Shown here one piece after another: positions 1 to 5,807 of a stretch of DNA of 7,726 bases (within the stretch, counting starts at the first letter, position 1; the number at the start of each line of letters is the position of its first letter). The translations under genes and the position numbers were made by a program. This stretch comes from Spirochaetia bacterium (lineage in GTDB: Bacteria > Spirochaetota > Spirochaetia > Sphaerochaetales > Sphaerochaetaceae), in assembly GCA_900769955.1 (NCBI GenBank), contig CAAGIP010000158.1:1-7726 (forward strand). The letters are read 5' to 3'. Below the pieces are notes generated by a model. It made no database searches, had not been told where the DNA came from, and saw only the letters and a program-made list of their open reading frames with translations.

Positions 1-1
1 C

Positions 2-2353
2 GTAAACGACTATCTCGCCCAGCGTGACCGCGACTGGATGGGGCCTGTCTATGAGTATCTCGGACTTACGGTCGGAGTGATCCTCTCAACCCAGGACAAT
101 GAGAGAAAGCGTCAGGCATATTCATGCGACATCACATACGGAACGAACAACGAGTTCGGTTTCGATTACCTCCGTGACAACATGAAGTGGCGTCTGGAAG
201 ACAAGATCCAGCCGAAGCACCACTTCTGCATCGTCGACGAAATCGACTCTATCCTCATCGATGAGGCGAGAACTCCCCTCATCATCTCAGGTCAGGCAGA
301 TGATGACTCCAAAAGCGTCCGCACCGCAGACGGAATAGTTCCCTTCCTCAAGGAGTGCGAGAAGGATCCCGCGACCGGTGAGTACTATGAACTTTCAAAG
401 TTCGAGATGATGGATAAGGAAGCGGTTGCCGCCTTTGATGAAAAGGGTGACTACCGCATTGATGAGAAGAGCAAGAACATCACCTTCACCAAGCAGGGTA
501 TCACAAACCTTGAAAGAATCCTCAGGCAGCAGGGACTTCTCATTACAAGTAAGGATGAGAACGGTGAAGATACGACAAGCATCTATGATGACGGTAACTT
601 CGAGTACATCCACTATGTAACTGAAGCCGTGATCGCCCATAAACTCTTTGAAAAGGATGTTGACTACGTTGTTAAGGACGGTGAAGTCCAGATCGTCGAT
701 CAGTTCACAGGACGTATCCTTCCCGGCAGACGTTACAACAACGGCCTTCATCAGGCGATCGAGGCCAAGGAAGGCGTCAGGATCCAGGCACAGAGCAAGA
801 CCTTTGCCACGATCACATTCCAGAATTTCTTCAGGATGTATGACAAGCTCTCCGGCATGACGGGTACCGCTGACACTGAAGCGAATGAGTTCAAGCAGAT
901 CTACGATCTTGATGTCGTGGTCGTTCCCACGAACAGACCCGTGAAGCGCGTAGACCTCCCCGATTTGATCTACTACGATGAGAAGCAGAAGTTCCTTGCG
1001 ATCGCGGAGGAAGTCAAGAAAATCCATGCGACGGGACAGCCAGTGCTTGTCGGTACCGTCTCGATCGAGAAATCAGAAGTGCTTTCCGCCCTCTTCAGAA
1101 GGGCCGGCATCAGACATGAAGTTCTTAACGCAAAGAACCATGCAAGGGAAGCATTTATCATTGGGGAAGCCGGAAGCAAGGGTGCAGTCACAATTTCCAC
1201 CAACATGGCAGGACGCGGTACCGATATCAAGCTCGGCGGCTCGCTTGAGCACATGGCACTGAAGAAGGTCGGAACGGAAGCATCCCCTGAGGAACTGAAG
1301 AAGGCCATGGAGGAACTCAGGCCTGAATGGGAAAAGGCAAATGAGGAAGTAAAGCGCCTCGGAGGTCTTTACATCATCGGTTCCGAGCGCCATGAATCAA
1401 GACGTATCGACAACCAGCTGAGAGGTCGTTCAGGCCGTCAGGGAGATCCCGGTACTTCCCGCTTCTACGTCTCCCTTGATGACACGCTCATGAGACTCTT
1501 TGCTTCCGATACGGTCAGAAGCATGGTAGGAAAACTCGGCATGGCAGACGGAGAGCCCCTTGAGAACAAGATGCTGACCGGTGCGATCGAGAAGGCTCAG
1601 CTCAGGGTTGAGGAAAGAAACTTCGAGATCAGAAAGCGCCTCCTCGATTACGACAACGTCCTTAATGAACAGAGGAACTACATCTATGAGCAGCGTGATG
1701 AGATTCTTGCCGACACTGATCTATCATCCCGCGTGCTTGAGAACATCTCCGATCTGGTGGGCAGCCTCGTAAAGGAAAACGAGAAGAATCCCAGCGGTCT
1801 CAGGGATGCCCTCTTAAGGGAGTTCACAACAGACTTCTCCCTTACGGAAGAAGAGCTCTCAAAGCCCGATGTCACGAATATAATCAATGAGCGTGCCGCC
1901 GCAATAATCCACACAAAGGAAGGCCAGATCACGAAGGAGCTCTTCAACCAGTTCCTCCGCCAGATGTACCTCAAGAACATCGACAGGAGGTGGATCGACC
2001 ATCTCGATGCCCTCGAGGACATTAAGGATGCCGCCTCCCTCAGGAGCTATGCCCAGAAGAATCCGCTCGTCGAGTACAAGAACGAGGCGGGAGATGCCTA
2101 TGACAGGATGCTCAATGAGATCACGGAGAACATCTGCCGCATGGCAATTGCCGTAAAGTTCACGCTCCGCACTCCCCAGCGTTCACAGGGCCCTCAGATC
2201 ACACTCGGCCCCAGAAAGCGCGAGGAGCACATAACAGCTCAGGCGCAGCAGAACAACACGATTGTGAGGACCACTCAGAAGATCGGAAGAAACGATCCCT
2301 GCCCCTGCGGCAGCGGAAAGAAGTACAAGAACTGCTGCGGCAGAAACTTCTGA
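2..2353 (+). CDS. secA: Protein translocase subunit SecA, 5' end outside the window
   Basis: SecA is the cytosolic ATPase that drives unfolded pre-proteins through the SecYEG channel. The open frame enters from the left edge (first residues VNDYLAQRD) and gives 783 codons, so about 130 N-terminal residues, including the Walker A loop, are outside the window. Visible in order are the Walker B/DEAD-like box DEID (236-247) followed by SILIDEARTPLIISG, the pre-protein cross-linking region, GRILPGRRYNNGLHQAIEAK (about 707-766), SGMTGTADTEANEF, the second motor half with TNMAGRGTDIKLGG (about 1199-1240) and QLRGRSGRQGDPGTSRF (about 1418-1468), then the helical scaffold and wing. It ends with a lysine-rich zinc-binding tail CPCGSGKKYKNCCG (2300-2341), the usual SecB/ribosome contact. 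Both motor halves are intact, with no frameshift seen. The ATG at 47 (MGPVYEYLG) is internal and is not the true start. Its own terminator follows closely, so it is the last gene of its transcript. Confidence 0.98.
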   Translation, partial: VNDYLAQRDRDWMGPVYEYLGLTVGVILSTQDNERKRQAYSCDITYGTNNEFGFDYLRDNMKWRLEDKIQPKHHFCIVDEIDSILIDEARTPLIISGQADDDSKSVRTADGIVPFLKECEKDPATGEYYELSKFEMMDKEAVAAFDEKGDYRIDEKSKNITFTKQGITNLERILRQQGLLITSKDENGEDTTSIYDDGNFEYIHYVTEAVIAHKLFEKDVDYVVKDGEVQIVDQFTGRILPGRRYNNGLHQAIEAKEGVRIQAQSKTFATITFQNFFRMYDKLSGMTGTADTEANEFKQIYDLDVVVVPTNRPVKRVDLPDLIYYDEKQKFLAIAEEVKKIHATGQPVLVGTVSIEKSEVLSALFRRAGIRHEVLNAKNHAREAFIIGEAGSKGAVTISTNMAGRGTDIKLGGSLEHMALKKVGTEASPEELKKAMEELRPEWEKANEEVKRLGGLYIIGSERHESRRIDNQLRGRSGRQGDPGTSRFYVSLDDTLMRLFASDTVRSMVGKLGMADGEPLENKMLTGAIEKAQLRVEERNFEIRKRLLDYDNVLNEQRNYIYEQRDEILADTDLSSRVLENISDLVGSLVKENEKNPSGLRDALLREFTTDFSLTEEELSKPDVTNIINERAAAIIHTKEGQITKELFNQFLRQMYLKNIDRRWIDHLDALEDIKDAASLRSYAQKNPLVEYKNEAGDAYDRMLNEITENICRMAIAVKFTLRTPQRSQGPQITLGPRKREEHITAQAQQNNTIVRTTQKIGRNDPCPCGSGKKYKNCCGRNF

Positions 2354-2364
2354 TAACACATAAG

Positions 2365-2393
2365 ACTGCATGGTTAAATGCCATGCAGTTTTT
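2365..2393 (+). terminator. Rho-independent terminator of secA
   Basis: A perfect 9-bp stem (ACTGCATGG / CCATGCAGT) with a 7-base loop is followed directly by TTTTT. It starts 11 bases after the secA stop codon. On the opposite strand the same stem has no U-tract, although the convergent small gene ends inside it, so it may stop that transcript only weakly. Confidence 0.9.
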
Positions 2394-2562
2394 CTCTTAT
2401 AAGCTCCAGGGCAATGGTAAATGCCTTTGCCAGTGTGATCTGTGACTTATAGCGTGAAACATTGTCCTTAGACTCAAAAGTAATGACCGTTGCTTCCAGC
2501 TTATGTATTGCAGAATCTATCTGCCTTTCAGCCTCCAGAAGCTCTTCCCTTGCATATTCCAT
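2374..2562 (-). CDS. Small charged helical protein, conserved-hypothetical type (62 aa)
   Basis: Starting at the ATG at 2562, the product is 62 residues. It opens MEYAREELLEAERQIDSAIH and continues with a run that looks like two or three amphipathic helices, with no signal peptide and no membrane segment. The longer frame up to 2679 adds a hydrophobic leader (MTASVLLLLIVYSF) that crosses the galM upstream region; I reject it because the conserved-looking part begins at MEYA. I recall similar short proteins with a 'RYKSQITLAK' stretch in Firmicutes and spirochaetes but know no name or function for them, so homology is an inference from memory. There is no Shine-Dalgarno sequence before the ATG. 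A TACAAT box 7 bases upstream suggests a leaderless transcript. The last four codons and the stop lie within the 5' arm and loop of the secA terminator read on this strand. Confidence 0.6.
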   Translation of the reverse strand: MEYAREELLEAERQIDSAIHKLEATVITFESKDNVSRYKSQITLAKAFTIALELIREKLHGI

Positions 2563-2575
2563 GACCAGAATTGTA
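2563..2575 (-). promoter_or_regulatory. Candidate -10 box just upstream of the small helical protein gene
   Basis: TACAAT (2575 down to 2570) matches the sigma-70 -10 consensus at 5 of 6 positions and lies 7 bases before the ATG, which predicts transcription starting at about 2563. No good -35 hexamer is visible (the best spacing gives TTTTTC), so the call is tentative. Confidence 0.35.
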
Positions 2576-3024
2576 TTACTAAAAGGTTGATTGAAAAAAC
2601 CTGCTGTGAGATGATTACTCCAAAAAGGAACAATCATGAAGGAATACACTATAAGAAGCAGCAGGACCGAAGCTGTCATCCTCAGCTACGGTGCCATGAT
2701 AAAGACATTCAGCGTTGACGGCAGGAACTGTGTTCTGACACTGGAAGAGTATGACACGGTTGAGAAGACCAATGGTTTCTTCTCCCAGGTCGTAGGTCCA
2801 TTTGCAAACAGAATAAGAAATGCATCATTCGTGATGGACGGTGTAAGGTACGATGTTGAAAGGAACAGAGGTGCTCACTCCATCCATTCAGGTGCCAGGA
2901 ATTTCGGTAAGCATGAATGGTCACTGGAGAGCCAGAGTGAAGACTCAGTCACTCTTACCCTCCACTCCCCTGAAAGCTCCGGCTTTCCAGGCAATATTGA
3001 TGTAAGTCTGAAGTACACTTTGAC

Positions 3025-3200
3025 GTACTCCCACAGGCAAGCCTATGGGAATCTGGCCATGGTAACGACGGCTGCATCCCGAAGGATGTCTTACACCGTC
3101 TCTGGCCCGCGAGACCCGTCCGGCCTCGCCTTATGGCTCAGGCGTCCTTCGCCTGTTCCATTCGATTCATGATACGCTTCGCTTCGGCGAGAATGTTCAC
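3025..3200 (-). ncRNA. Probable omega RNA (reRNA) scaffold at the tnpB 3' end
   Basis: In IS200/IS605 elements the guide RNA of TnpB covers the 3' end of tnpB and runs to the right end, with flanking DNA as the guide. Here 113 bases of non-coding DNA follow the tnpB stop and are rich in structure on the minus strand: CATCC-UUCG-GGAUG (3088 to 3075, a perfect 5-bp stem with a UUCG loop), GTCTC...GAGAC (3115 to 3098), and the terminal hairpin CCCATAGGCTTGCCTGTGGG (3049 to 3030). The guide would be the galM sequence from about 3024 to 3005. The upstream boundary within tnpB is a guess from family habit. Confidence 0.65.
3030..3049. repeat. Right-end subterminal hairpin of the TnpB element
   Basis: CCCACAGGC/GCCTATGGG pairs over 9 bp with one mismatch around a central AA, and lies five bases inside the right end. 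It is the kind of structured end recognised by Y1 (TnpA) transposases and also forms the last stem of the predicted guide RNA scaffold. Confidence 0.75.
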
Positions 3201-4271
3201 CGCAGCGTTCACGTCCCTGTCGTGCGTTACACCGCACTCCGGACATGTCCATTCACGGACACTGAGGTCCCTGGTGCCCGGCCACACATGTCCGCATGCG
3301 GAGCAGGTCTGGGATGACGGACAGTACCGTCCGATCCTGATGACCCTGGTCCCGTACTTTCGGGCGCACCACTCCAGGATTTCCACAAACTCCGAAAACG
3401 CATAGTCGTGAACCTTGCGTCCCCAGAGCCTCGCCATACCCTTGATATTAAGGTCCTCTATGGCTATGACGCCGTACCTTGAACAGAGTTCGTGGCTCAG
3501 CTTCCAGAACCAGTCCCTGCGTCTGTTCGCGATGTCCCGGTGTCTGCGGTACAGCGCCTTCAGTGCACGGTCGTATCCGTTGCTCCCCATCACCTTACGG
3601 CTCAGGGAGCGGTTAGCCTTACGGATGCCTGCCGAGCCTTGTCTGAAAAACTCCGGGGATCTGATCACGGTGCCGTCCGACAGCGTAAGGAACGTCCTGA
3701 GTCCGAAGTCCATGCCGACCTCACCGCGCCCGTCCCTGGCTTCACGCATGGTGACGGGGCTGTCGGTGGTGACGTAGACGAAAAACTCTCCGAGTATGTT
3801 CCGTTTTACCGTTACGGTCCTGATTCCGATCCGTTCCAGGAGTCCGTCATAGGAATCCCAGTACCTGTAGATGTGTCCGTTTATGCTGATACGTCCGCCA
3901 GTAAGGAATCTGTATCCCGCCTGTTTGTAGGTGACGCTTCTGTACTTTCTGACCTTGCGGCGCCGGGGTGGCGAACACTTGACTCCTTTTTTCTTATTGG
4001 TGAAAAACAGCCGGTACGATCTGTATATCCTGTCGGTTATGTCCTGTACCGCCTGACTTCCCACATAACGCCAGTGGAGGTTTTCATCCGCGTTGCGCAG
4101 GTCGCGGAGCTGTTTCTGGAGTTCGTATTTATCCAGAAGCTTCCCTGTTTCGGTATAGTGGTCCTGTATGATGGTCAGAGCCGTGTTGTATATGATCCCG
4201 GCGATGTTTATCATGTCGCCCAGGTATCCGAAGTCATCGCTGCCATACAGTTTTACCGTCAGTGTCCGCAT
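3138..4271 (-). CDS. tnpB: TnpB, RNA-guided RuvC nuclease of an IS200/IS605-type element
   Basis: TnpB proteins are compact RNA-guided DNA nucleases, relatives of Cas12, that cut the empty donor site and help the element persist. From the ATG at 4271 the product is 377 residues, a typical full length. It has an N-terminal wedge/helical region beginning MRTLTVKLYG, basic patches (NKKKGVK, PRRRKVRKY, about residues 92-110), and the RuvC pieces: D188 in VGMDFGLR, E272 in IAIEDLNIKG and D353 in HDRDVNAAVNI. The zinc finger is CSAC (323-326) and CPEC (343-346). All three catalytic acids and four cysteines are present and the frame is unbroken. I chose the third Met because family members usually start just before the first beta strand (RTLTVKL), and because a perfect extended -10 box lies six bases upstream. 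A start at 4307 would add 12 residues. The large plus-strand open frame at 3492-4364 is antisense to this gene. Confidence 0.95.
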   Translation of the reverse strand: MRTLTVKLYGSDDFGYLGDMINIAGIIYNTALTIIQDHYTETGKLLDKYELQKQLRDLRNADENLHWRYVGSQAVQDITDRIYRSYRLFFTNKKKGVKCSPPRRRKVRKYRSVTYKQAGYRFLTGGRISINGHIYRYWDSYDGLLERIGIRTVTVKRNILGEFFVYVTTDSPVTMREARDGRGEVGMDFGLRTFLTLSDGTVIRSPEFFRQGSAGIRKANRSLSRKVMGSNGYDRALKALYRRHRDIANRRRDWFWKLSHELCSRYGVIAIEDLNIKGMARLWGRKVHDYAFSEFVEILEWCARKYGTRVIRIGRYCPSSQTCSACGHVWPGTRDLSVREWTCPECGVTHDRDVNAAVNILAEAKRIMNRMEQAKDA

Positions 4272-4277
4272 GACATC

Positions 4278-4286
4278 ATTATAGCA
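4278..4286 (-). promoter_or_regulatory. Extended -10 promoter of tnpB
   Basis: TGCTATAAT is a perfect -10 hexamer preceded by the TGn extension. It lies at 4286 down to 4278, six bases before the chosen ATG. Transcription would start on or next to the A of the start codon at 4271, giving a leaderless mRNA. No strong -35 is seen, which extended -10 promoters tolerate. Confidence 0.55.
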
Positions 4287-4320
4287 CATTTTTATGGCAT
4301 TACGCATTACCGCCTTTCAT

Positions 4321-4357
4321 CCCACGGCCAAGGCGCGTGGGCTTTCCCGGCGGAAAG
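4321..4357. repeat. Left-end tandem hairpins of the TnpB element
   Basis: There are two adjacent stems. 4321-4341 pairs CCCACGGCC with GGC-G-CGTGGG (one bulged G, CAAG at the tip) and resembles the right-end hairpin. 4342-4357 pairs CTTTCC with GGAAAG around CGGC, a perfect 6-bp stem. They lie eight bases inside the left end and are the expected structured end for transposase recognition. Confidence 0.75.
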
Positions 4358-4904
4358 TTTGTAACTGAAGATGGCAGTCTTGAGCTTCTATACACTATGA
4401 CAAGTGATAAGAAGACTCCCGTCAATGTGACTAACCATGTTTACTTCACCCTGGAGGAGACTGACAGCAGGAATGTAAAAATCATGATTCCCGCTGACAG
4501 CTACGTAGACACTGACAGCGAAGGAATCACCAAGGGAATAGTTTCCGTTGACGGTACCGACTTTGACCTGAGAAAACCCATCAGGACAGGTGATAAGCGT
4601 GACGGGTATTTTGATCACTGCTTCATGCTCAATGAAAACAGCACTATTGTAGCTGAATCACCTTCAATGACACTCACCTGCACCACCGATCTTCCGGGTG
4701 TGCAGTTCTACACCGCATCATCGATGCACAGAACAGAAAAGAGCCCCGATGGACGAACTCTCGGCCCCTTCTCAGGCTTTGCCCTGGAAACCGAGTTCTG
4801 TCCCGACTTCCCCAACTGTCCGGACCTCAAAGGCAAGTACCTTCTTCCCGGAGAAGTATGGCAGACAAAGACGACTTACAATCTGAAGCTTAAGTGATGA
4901 AAGC

Positions 4905-4932
4905 GATGCCCATCGGAATTCCGGTGGGCATC
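4905..4932 (+). terminator. Stable hairpin after galM, possible terminator
   Basis: GATGCCCATCGG and CCGGTGGGCATC pair over 12 bp (one T-G wobble) around AATT, starting seven bases after the galM stop. No U-tract follows on the plus strand (ACTGTGGG), so it may protect the 3' end or act with Rho rather than be a classical intrinsic terminator. Confidence 0.5.
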
Positions 4933-5075
4933 ACTGTGGGATAAGCACACAATTCTTGACAACCTCGACAGAAAAACTGATTTCCTGATTTCTTTTCTCC
5001 TATTTACTTTTGACAAACATAACCGAAAGGCTCAAAGAACAAGGTGGTGAAGGATACTGACACGTGAATCCCGTC
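4933..5075. other. Intergenic stretch, no gene seen
   Basis: Low-complexity, T-rich sequence with two TTGACA hexamers (4956-4961 and 5010-5015), neither followed by a recognisable -10 at 16-18 bases. The context TTTTGACAAAC at the second hexamer repeats the context of the -35 used by the PBP gene at 6888, but I see no gene for it to serve on the plus strand. Confidence 0.4.
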
Positions 5076-5094
5076 AAGCCTGGCAGTGAGGCTT
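5076..5094 (-). terminator. Short hairpin overlapping the stop of the DUF2442-type gene
   Basis: AAGCCT/AGGCTT forms a 6-bp stem with a 7-base loop immediately at the stop codon. No U-tract follows on the minus strand (CTTGACGGG), so termination here is doubtful. Confidence 0.25.
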
Positions 5095-5344
5095 AATTCA
5101 ACGCTTCACCATATTCGTAGATAATGTCACTTGGTAAATCTATATCATCCGTCCAGAAGACGCAGGTTCTTGAAGCATCGAGTTGAACAGAATTGAATAA
5201 ACCATTAATTGTTCTTAATTCCTGATAAGAGGGAATATCATTAATATCTGAATTGACATCATATATGACTCTTTTCCCATCATCAAATTCAACCAATAGT
5301 CTGAAGCCTTCTTTGGGCTGTAGTTTTTTTATTCTAGGAATCAT
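5093..5344 (-). CDS. DUF2442-family protein (83 aa)
   Basis: The product starts MIPRIKKLQP and is 83 residues long, the size of single-domain DUF2442 proteins. Its layout fits the family as I remember it: a first strand pair (FRLLVEFDDGKRVIYDV), a middle 'LFNSVQLDASRTCVFW' segment, and a closing 'DIDLPSDIIYE' motif. There is no signal peptide or membrane segment. The ATG at 5344 has GAGG five bases before it (GAGGTTATAATG), a better start than the in-frame TTG at 5359. Its upstream neighbour is a broken DUF4160-type gene whose TGA lies seven bases before this ATG, with the ribosome binding site overlapping it. These two families are often adjacent and have been suspected of being toxin-antitoxin-like, but their biochemical role is not established. 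The family call is by eye. Confidence 0.75.
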   Translation of the reverse strand: MIPRIKKLQPKEGFRLLVEFDDGKRVIYDVNSDINDIPSYQELRTINGLFNSVQLDASRTCVFWTDDIDLPSDIIYEYGEALN

Positions 5345-5351
5345 TATAACC

Positions 5352-5598
5352 TCACACAAGAGGAGGGAGTTTTGTGATAACCTGATCTTTCCACATCCTC
5401 TGAAGCTCTGAAGAGTAAAGTGCCAGCCATTAGATTCTGAGCTTTTAATGGAAGATCACCTTCAATCATTTTCCGGTGACGATATTGAATTTGCATACAT
5501 ACCTTCCATATACAGCCTGAACAGGACTAGGTTCATGGCCTTTTGCACCTCCGTTACATATATTAACAGATAATACGCTAAAGAAATACATTCAGCAT
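5352..5598 (-). pseudogene. Frameshifted DUF4160-type gene remnant
   Basis: No single frame is open, but three successive minus-strand segments read as one protein of about 79 residues. 5591-5469 gives MYFFSV...NGGAKGHEPSPVQAVYG and ends ...FNIVTGK. 5469-5431 continues MIEGDLPLKAQNL after a -1 shift. 5429-5355 gives WLALYSSELQRMWKDQ and ends ...KLPPLV with a TGA at 5354-5352, after one skipped base (5430). The pieces follow the order I remember for DUF4160 proteins (GAKGHEP..., TGKMIEGDLP, a Trp/Leu helix ending in a PPL tail). The usual HxH-like site after GHEP is absent (PSPVQ). An in-frame TGA precedes the ATG at 5591, and a second shift would link it to MLNVF at 5598, so the 5' end is also damaged. 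AGGAGGT at 5633-5627 is too far upstream to serve it now. It lies directly before the intact DUF2442-type gene. Confidence 0.62.
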
Positions 5599-5766
5599 TT
5601 CATTTGCTGGAGACAGCAGAATCCTGACCTCCTATAATGGATTGGCAGAAGTCAGATTGAGTCCATTGTGTGCCCTGAGCATTGCATGCAACGTGTTCCG
5701 ATAATATCGTGGGAGTATGAGCATAGGACGGTGCCATAATGTTTTATGATACTATCGGCATATGAC
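5599..5766. other. Intergenic stretch with short palindromes
   Basis: No convincing gene. It holds TTGCATGCAA (5682-5691, perfect 10-bp palindrome), CGATAATATCG (5699-5709), and CATAA-TGTT-TTATG (5735-5748), plus a strong unused Shine-Dalgarno-like AGGAGGT on the minus strand (5633-5627). The palindromes could be operators or chance in AT-richer sequence. Confidence 0.35.
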
Positions 5767-5795
5767 ACAAAAGGAGCTGCCGCTTGCAACTCCTT
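5767..5795 (-). terminator. Terminator of the LysM/LytM gene
   Basis: On the minus strand AAGGAG-T-TGC and GCA-G-CTCCTT form a 10-position stem (one mismatch) around a 5-base loop, ending in CCTTTTG. It lies 12 bases after the stop codon. The U-tract is short (four T), so strength is moderate. Confidence 0.65.
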
Positions 5796-5807
5796 CGTGG
5801 TTTGAAG

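Larger units (their letters stand above)
3025..4365 (-). mobile_element. IS200/IS605-type (IS1341-like) element carrying tnpB only
   Basis: The boundaries come from the split galM gene: removing 1341 bases rejoins it exactly. The dinucleotide AC occurs at both junctions, so the element could equally be 3023-4363. There is no target-site duplication and there are no terminal inverted repeats. Instead each end has a subterminal imperfect hairpin, as in the HUH-transposase-mobilised IS200/IS605 group. The only protein gene is tnpB, on the minus strand. No tnpA (Y1 transposase) is present, so movement would need TnpA supplied in trans. In standard orientation the left end is near 4365 and the right end near 3025. 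The flank just outside the left end reads ...ATCTTCA on the tnpB strand. Confidence 0.9.
2636..4897 (+). pseudogene. galM: Aldose 1-epimerase (mutarotase) gene interrupted by a TnpB element
   Basis: Aldose 1-epimerase interconverts alpha and beta anomers of sugars such as glucose and galactose in the cytosol, feeding the Leloir pathway. The 5' part (2636-3024) and 3' part (4366-4897) rejoin in frame to 306 residues, a plausible length for the smaller members of the family. The start ATG at 2636 has AAGGA six bases upstream. On the rejoined protein, catalytic-type residues are H84 in HSIHSG, H154 in NVTNHVYF and E271 in GFALETEF. ANRIRN and D213 in FDHCF also fit the family. The insertion falls after codon 129, splitting the Thr codon between ...SLKYTL and EDGSLELLY. 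The first fragment therefore has one His and the second the other His plus the Glu, and neither should be active alone. The open frame that seems to begin at the GTG at 4337 lies in the element's end hairpin and is not a real start. Excision would restore the gene. Confidence 0.93.

Noticed and set aside
395..1027. 210-codon minus-strand open frame inside secA
   Set aside because: Antisense to conserved SecA sequence, with no recognisable domain and no ribosome binding site of note.
2587..2616. Possible galM promoter (TTGATT, 17 bases, GATGAT)
   Set aside because: Both hexamers are weak and other alignments in the same stretch are about as good, so no single promoter can be supported.
3492..4364. 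290-codon plus-strand open frame
   Set aside because: It lies antisense to tnpB, whose protein has clear motifs. The product looks like no protein family and its composition is that of a shadow frame.
4337..4897. Apparent independent gene starting with GTG at 4337
   Set aside because: The start lies in the left-end hairpin of the TnpB element. The rest is the 3' half of galM in the same frame as the 5' half.
4956..5038. Two TTGACA hexamers as promoters
   Set aside because: Neither has a -10-like hexamer at 16-18 bases (GATTTC and CAAAGA at 17), and no plus-strand gene follows.
5632..5724. 30-codon minus-strand frame beginning MLILPRYYRN
   Set aside because: Basic and superficially protein-like, but too short, with no ribosome binding site and no family I recognise.
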